From positions 17,442,501-17,506,500 of the forward strand of contig NC_079321.1 of the NCBI RefSeq assembly GCF_029931775.1: a stretch of 64,000 nucleotides of DNA. The letters are read 5' to 3'. The translations under genes and the position numbers were made by a program. Origin of the DNA: Euleptes europaea. Lineage: Eukaryota > Chordata > Lepidosauria > Squamata > Sphaerodactylidae. Each line of letters starts with the position of its first letter. Position 1 is the first letter of the stretch. The notes under the pieces were generated by a model that did no database searches, had not been told where the DNA came from, and saw only the letters and a list, made by a program, of their open reading frames with translations. This document shows positions 61,906-64,000 of this stretch, piece after piece.

Positions 61906-62323
61906 ATAAGACAAAGAAAGTATTCTTTATCTTTTTATTGCTTGTTATCTTTGTGGTGCTCTTGGATAACTTACTTGTATTCTTGATTATTACTTGCATT
62001 TTAAACTCTCTTGCCTCATCTTATTCTAGAAAATTTACATTCAGAGTAATTTTAGACCAATTTATGTGTCATATGGATGCTGCCCTGAACTCTCAATATA
62101 AATATATTCACATTTCTGTTGGCACAACAGAGAACAGTGTTGAGTGAAATAATGGTACAAATATAGATAGGCTAAAAGGAATATTTGAGAACTGGGGAAA
62201 AACCCCAGGACATAAAAATACTGTTGCCCCATAATTTATGTCTACTAGCTCACATGCTAGAAATACGCTGTAATAAGTACAAAAAAAGATGTATTAGTTC
62301 TTCAGTGGTAATATTTTTTCCAG

Positions 62324-62428
62324 GTTGATTATTCTAGACCTTCATCAAAGCATCGAAAAATAGCTACCTCATTCCGTGATACCACTTTAAAAGACATTTT
62401 GATGCTGGCGTGTTCTCTGCTGAAAGAG
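62324..62428 (+). CDS. RANBP17: RANBP17 exon 6
   Basis: 105 bp, phase 0 to 0; acceptor TTTTTTCCAG, donor AAAGAG|GTAGGC. Encodes residues 164-198, VDYSRPSSKHRKIATSFRDT then TLKDILMLACSLLKE. This matches human RANBP17 (VDYSRPSAKHRKIATSFRDT) rather than XPO7. The next exon (human VFAKPLNLQD...) is not found before the window ends. Confidence 0.97.
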
Positions 62429-62429
62429 G

Positions 62430-63222
62430 TAGGCCCAGATTCTGTTCAGTATAATAAAGGTTCAGTATTTCAGCACCCTGAATGCAGAGATCCTTGATAT
62501 ATGTACTCTGTCAAAGGCTTGCTTGCTGCTGCCGTTGAGCAAGATTAGCATGCAGCTAGCTGAGCTGTTGTAGCGCTTTTGATCAAATCTGTCTCCTTTG
62601 ACCCAACGTAATGAGGGATATGCAGTCAGTTATACACAGGCATTTGGGTAGTGACAGTTTGACAGAGCTGCTGAAGCTGGTGTAGTTAAATACTTGAATA
62701 GACTTAGGTGAGAATTTGTGGTCAGTGAAGGGTACAGAGAAGGAAACTTCCCTTCCCTCCCTACGTGGTTCTGCTGGGTTCATTAGCCTTCAGCAGGACC
62801 GGGACTCAGCACTTGCTAGTTCCTGATAGTCTTCGCACGTTTCCCAGCCAATTAAACTAGCAATGGCAATTAAACTAGCAGTGGCAATTGGTTCCTGCTG
62901 GAGCTGGCTCTGTGGTGAAGGCTCTAAAGGAGCCAAATTACTTCTGCCATCGGTTGTTTATTTCTTCAGGGAGTCCAGAACCTGGAAGATTAGTGGCAAC
63001 AGCAATGGTTGTGTCCCTTATCACTCTAAGAATAGAGCAGATAAGGGGGGTCTCTTCCTGACCTGGAGGAAAGCTGAGAGCAGGCCACCTGCCCACCCTT
63101 CGCATGCGCACTCAGCAGGTTCTGACAATGTGTTTGCGATCAGGATGGGCTGCAGCGTGTGCAGCTAGCCAAAGTCCTCAAACAGTGTGAAGGTTGATGG
63201 GGAGGTGACATGGTGCCACTAT
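62430..63222. other. RANBP17 intron 6, unassigned
   Basis: No exon 7 is seen and no repeat is assigned. Short frames have no signature. Confidence 0.45.
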
Positions 63223-63224
63223 CT

Positions 63225-63425
63225 CCTTGACTCCTACTTAACAGGCTTAGGGCATCTGATGACTACAAGGTGGGAAAGCCGTGTTCATGTCCCATTATTG
63301 GGCCAAGAAGCTCATTGGGTGGCCATGAAAATGTCTCAGCCAACTAACTCGCAGAGTTTTTGTGAGGCTGAAATAAAACCGTGTATTCTGAGCTCTTTCA
63401 AGGAAGGGAGAGATAGAAATACGAT
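63225..63425 (+). repeat. SINE family A, old copy
   Basis: Block order 'AAGGTGGGAAAGCCGTGTTC', 'GGGTGGCCATGAAAATGTCT', 'GAGTTTTTGTGAGGCTGAAA', 'TTCAAGGAAGGGAGAGATAG' follows family A. Heavily diverged. Confidence 0.55.
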
Positions 63426-64000
63426 AAAGAACAGAACTTCTTAATTGAGACTTGCACATTTACGTCAATTGCTGGGATTGTCCCAAAAGATCTGAAGCTT
63501 TTTTTGTTTTTTGATGTGTTAGCTATTGGACACATTGGCGGATCATGGGTGGGTGGAAGTATTTCTATTGTATAGGGCAGTTCTGCAAAGTGAACATTAT
63601 GGTGTAAGGGGCCTGAAAAAACCAACTGCCTACCCTCTTCTCTGCTGTTTTGCTTCTGTTCCTCTGCTGCCAGTTCAGAATGAGGGCAGTTATTCTTACC
63701 CTCACGCTGCATGGGTAAACATTTCATCCTGTTTATGCCCCTACAGTTGCTGAAAGGGGATTGTTTTTGGCAAGCAGAAAACTTTTCCAAAAATTACCCC
63801 CCACACACCAATTTTGGCTCAAGCTTAATCCAGCAGGTGTCTGTCAACGATACAGTCCAGTGACTGTCTGATGTGACTTTCCCAAGGAGTTGCCTTGGCT
63901 ACTATCAATATATAGCTCCTCATCCTCAACTTTTATATTGTTACCTGTGATGCCACTGTAAAATTAGTGATTTGTCTTACAATTAGGCTGTGATTTGTTG
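63426..64000. other. RANBP17 intron 6, to window edge
   Basis: No exon or repeat is recognised up to the right edge. Confidence 0.4.

Noticed and set aside
44928-62428. Identity as XPO7 rather than RANBP17
   Set aside because: Residues such as [26 protein letters not shown] and KDI.MLACSLLKE follow RANBP17, not XPO7.
62429-64000. RANBP17 exon 7
   Set aside because: I looked for sequence like AKPLNLQDQ...CLNFDFIG with splice sites and did not find it before the edge.

Overview
The window is vertebrate nuclear DNA, most likely from a squamate reptile; a gecko is plausible but I cannot prove it. The grounds are spliced genes with vertebrate exon structure, dense tRNA-derived SINEs with CTT or AAG tails, 5S-rRNA-derived SINEs, BovB/RTE, L1, CR1 and L2-like LINE pieces, a Penelope-like element, many hAT- and Harbinger-like MITEs and a Ty1/copia-type LTR element. 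No prokaryotic features are present. Two host genes lie head to tail on the plus strand. Layout: 0-13 kb is intergenic and repeat-rich. It holds an L1 ORF2 fragment carrying a small hammerhead-like insert (4201-4339) and a young, whole-looking copia-type fossil (5280-10683) with 5-bp target duplications. From 13.2 to 29.5 kb lies a complete four-exon KAZALD-type gene encoding a 298-residue secreted protein (signal peptide, IGFBP-type module, Kazal domain, Ig domain, acidic tyrosine-rich tail). From 29.8 to 36.6 kb there are a LINE with reverse-transcriptase and C-terminal zinc-finger-like sequence, nested MITEs and L1 tails, and an 860-bp almost pure A/T array. From 36.65 to 37.15 kb a CpG-island promoter carries the six-codon first exon of RANBP17. 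Exons 2-6 follow at 44.9, 47.1, 54.8, 61.5 and 62.3 kb, and the gene runs off the right edge. Its introns hold a compact L1-derived retroposon with a 14-bp duplication (42.1-44.0 kb), a minus-strand Penelope-like element (about 49.5-54.5 kb) split by a 268-bp hammerhead-bearing insert and by a 2.2-kb GC-rich TA-flanked transposon, plus many SINEs and MITEs. How the parts relate: the KAZALD-type gene encodes an extracellular matrix or growth-factor-modulating protein, while RANBP17 encodes a nuclear transport receptor, so there is no operon-like logic. Their adjacency is informative as ancient synteny. In human, KAZALD1 lies near TLX1, NPM3 and FGF8, whereas RANBP17 lies near TLX3, NPM1 and FGF18. 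The KAZALD gene here is therefore probably the whole-genome-duplication partner of KAZALD1, absent from this position in human as far as I recall. The most interesting less-described items are this gene, the two small inserts with a conserved 43-nt hammerhead-like core, the TA-flanked GC-rich transposon, and the A/T array abutting the RANBP17 promoter.
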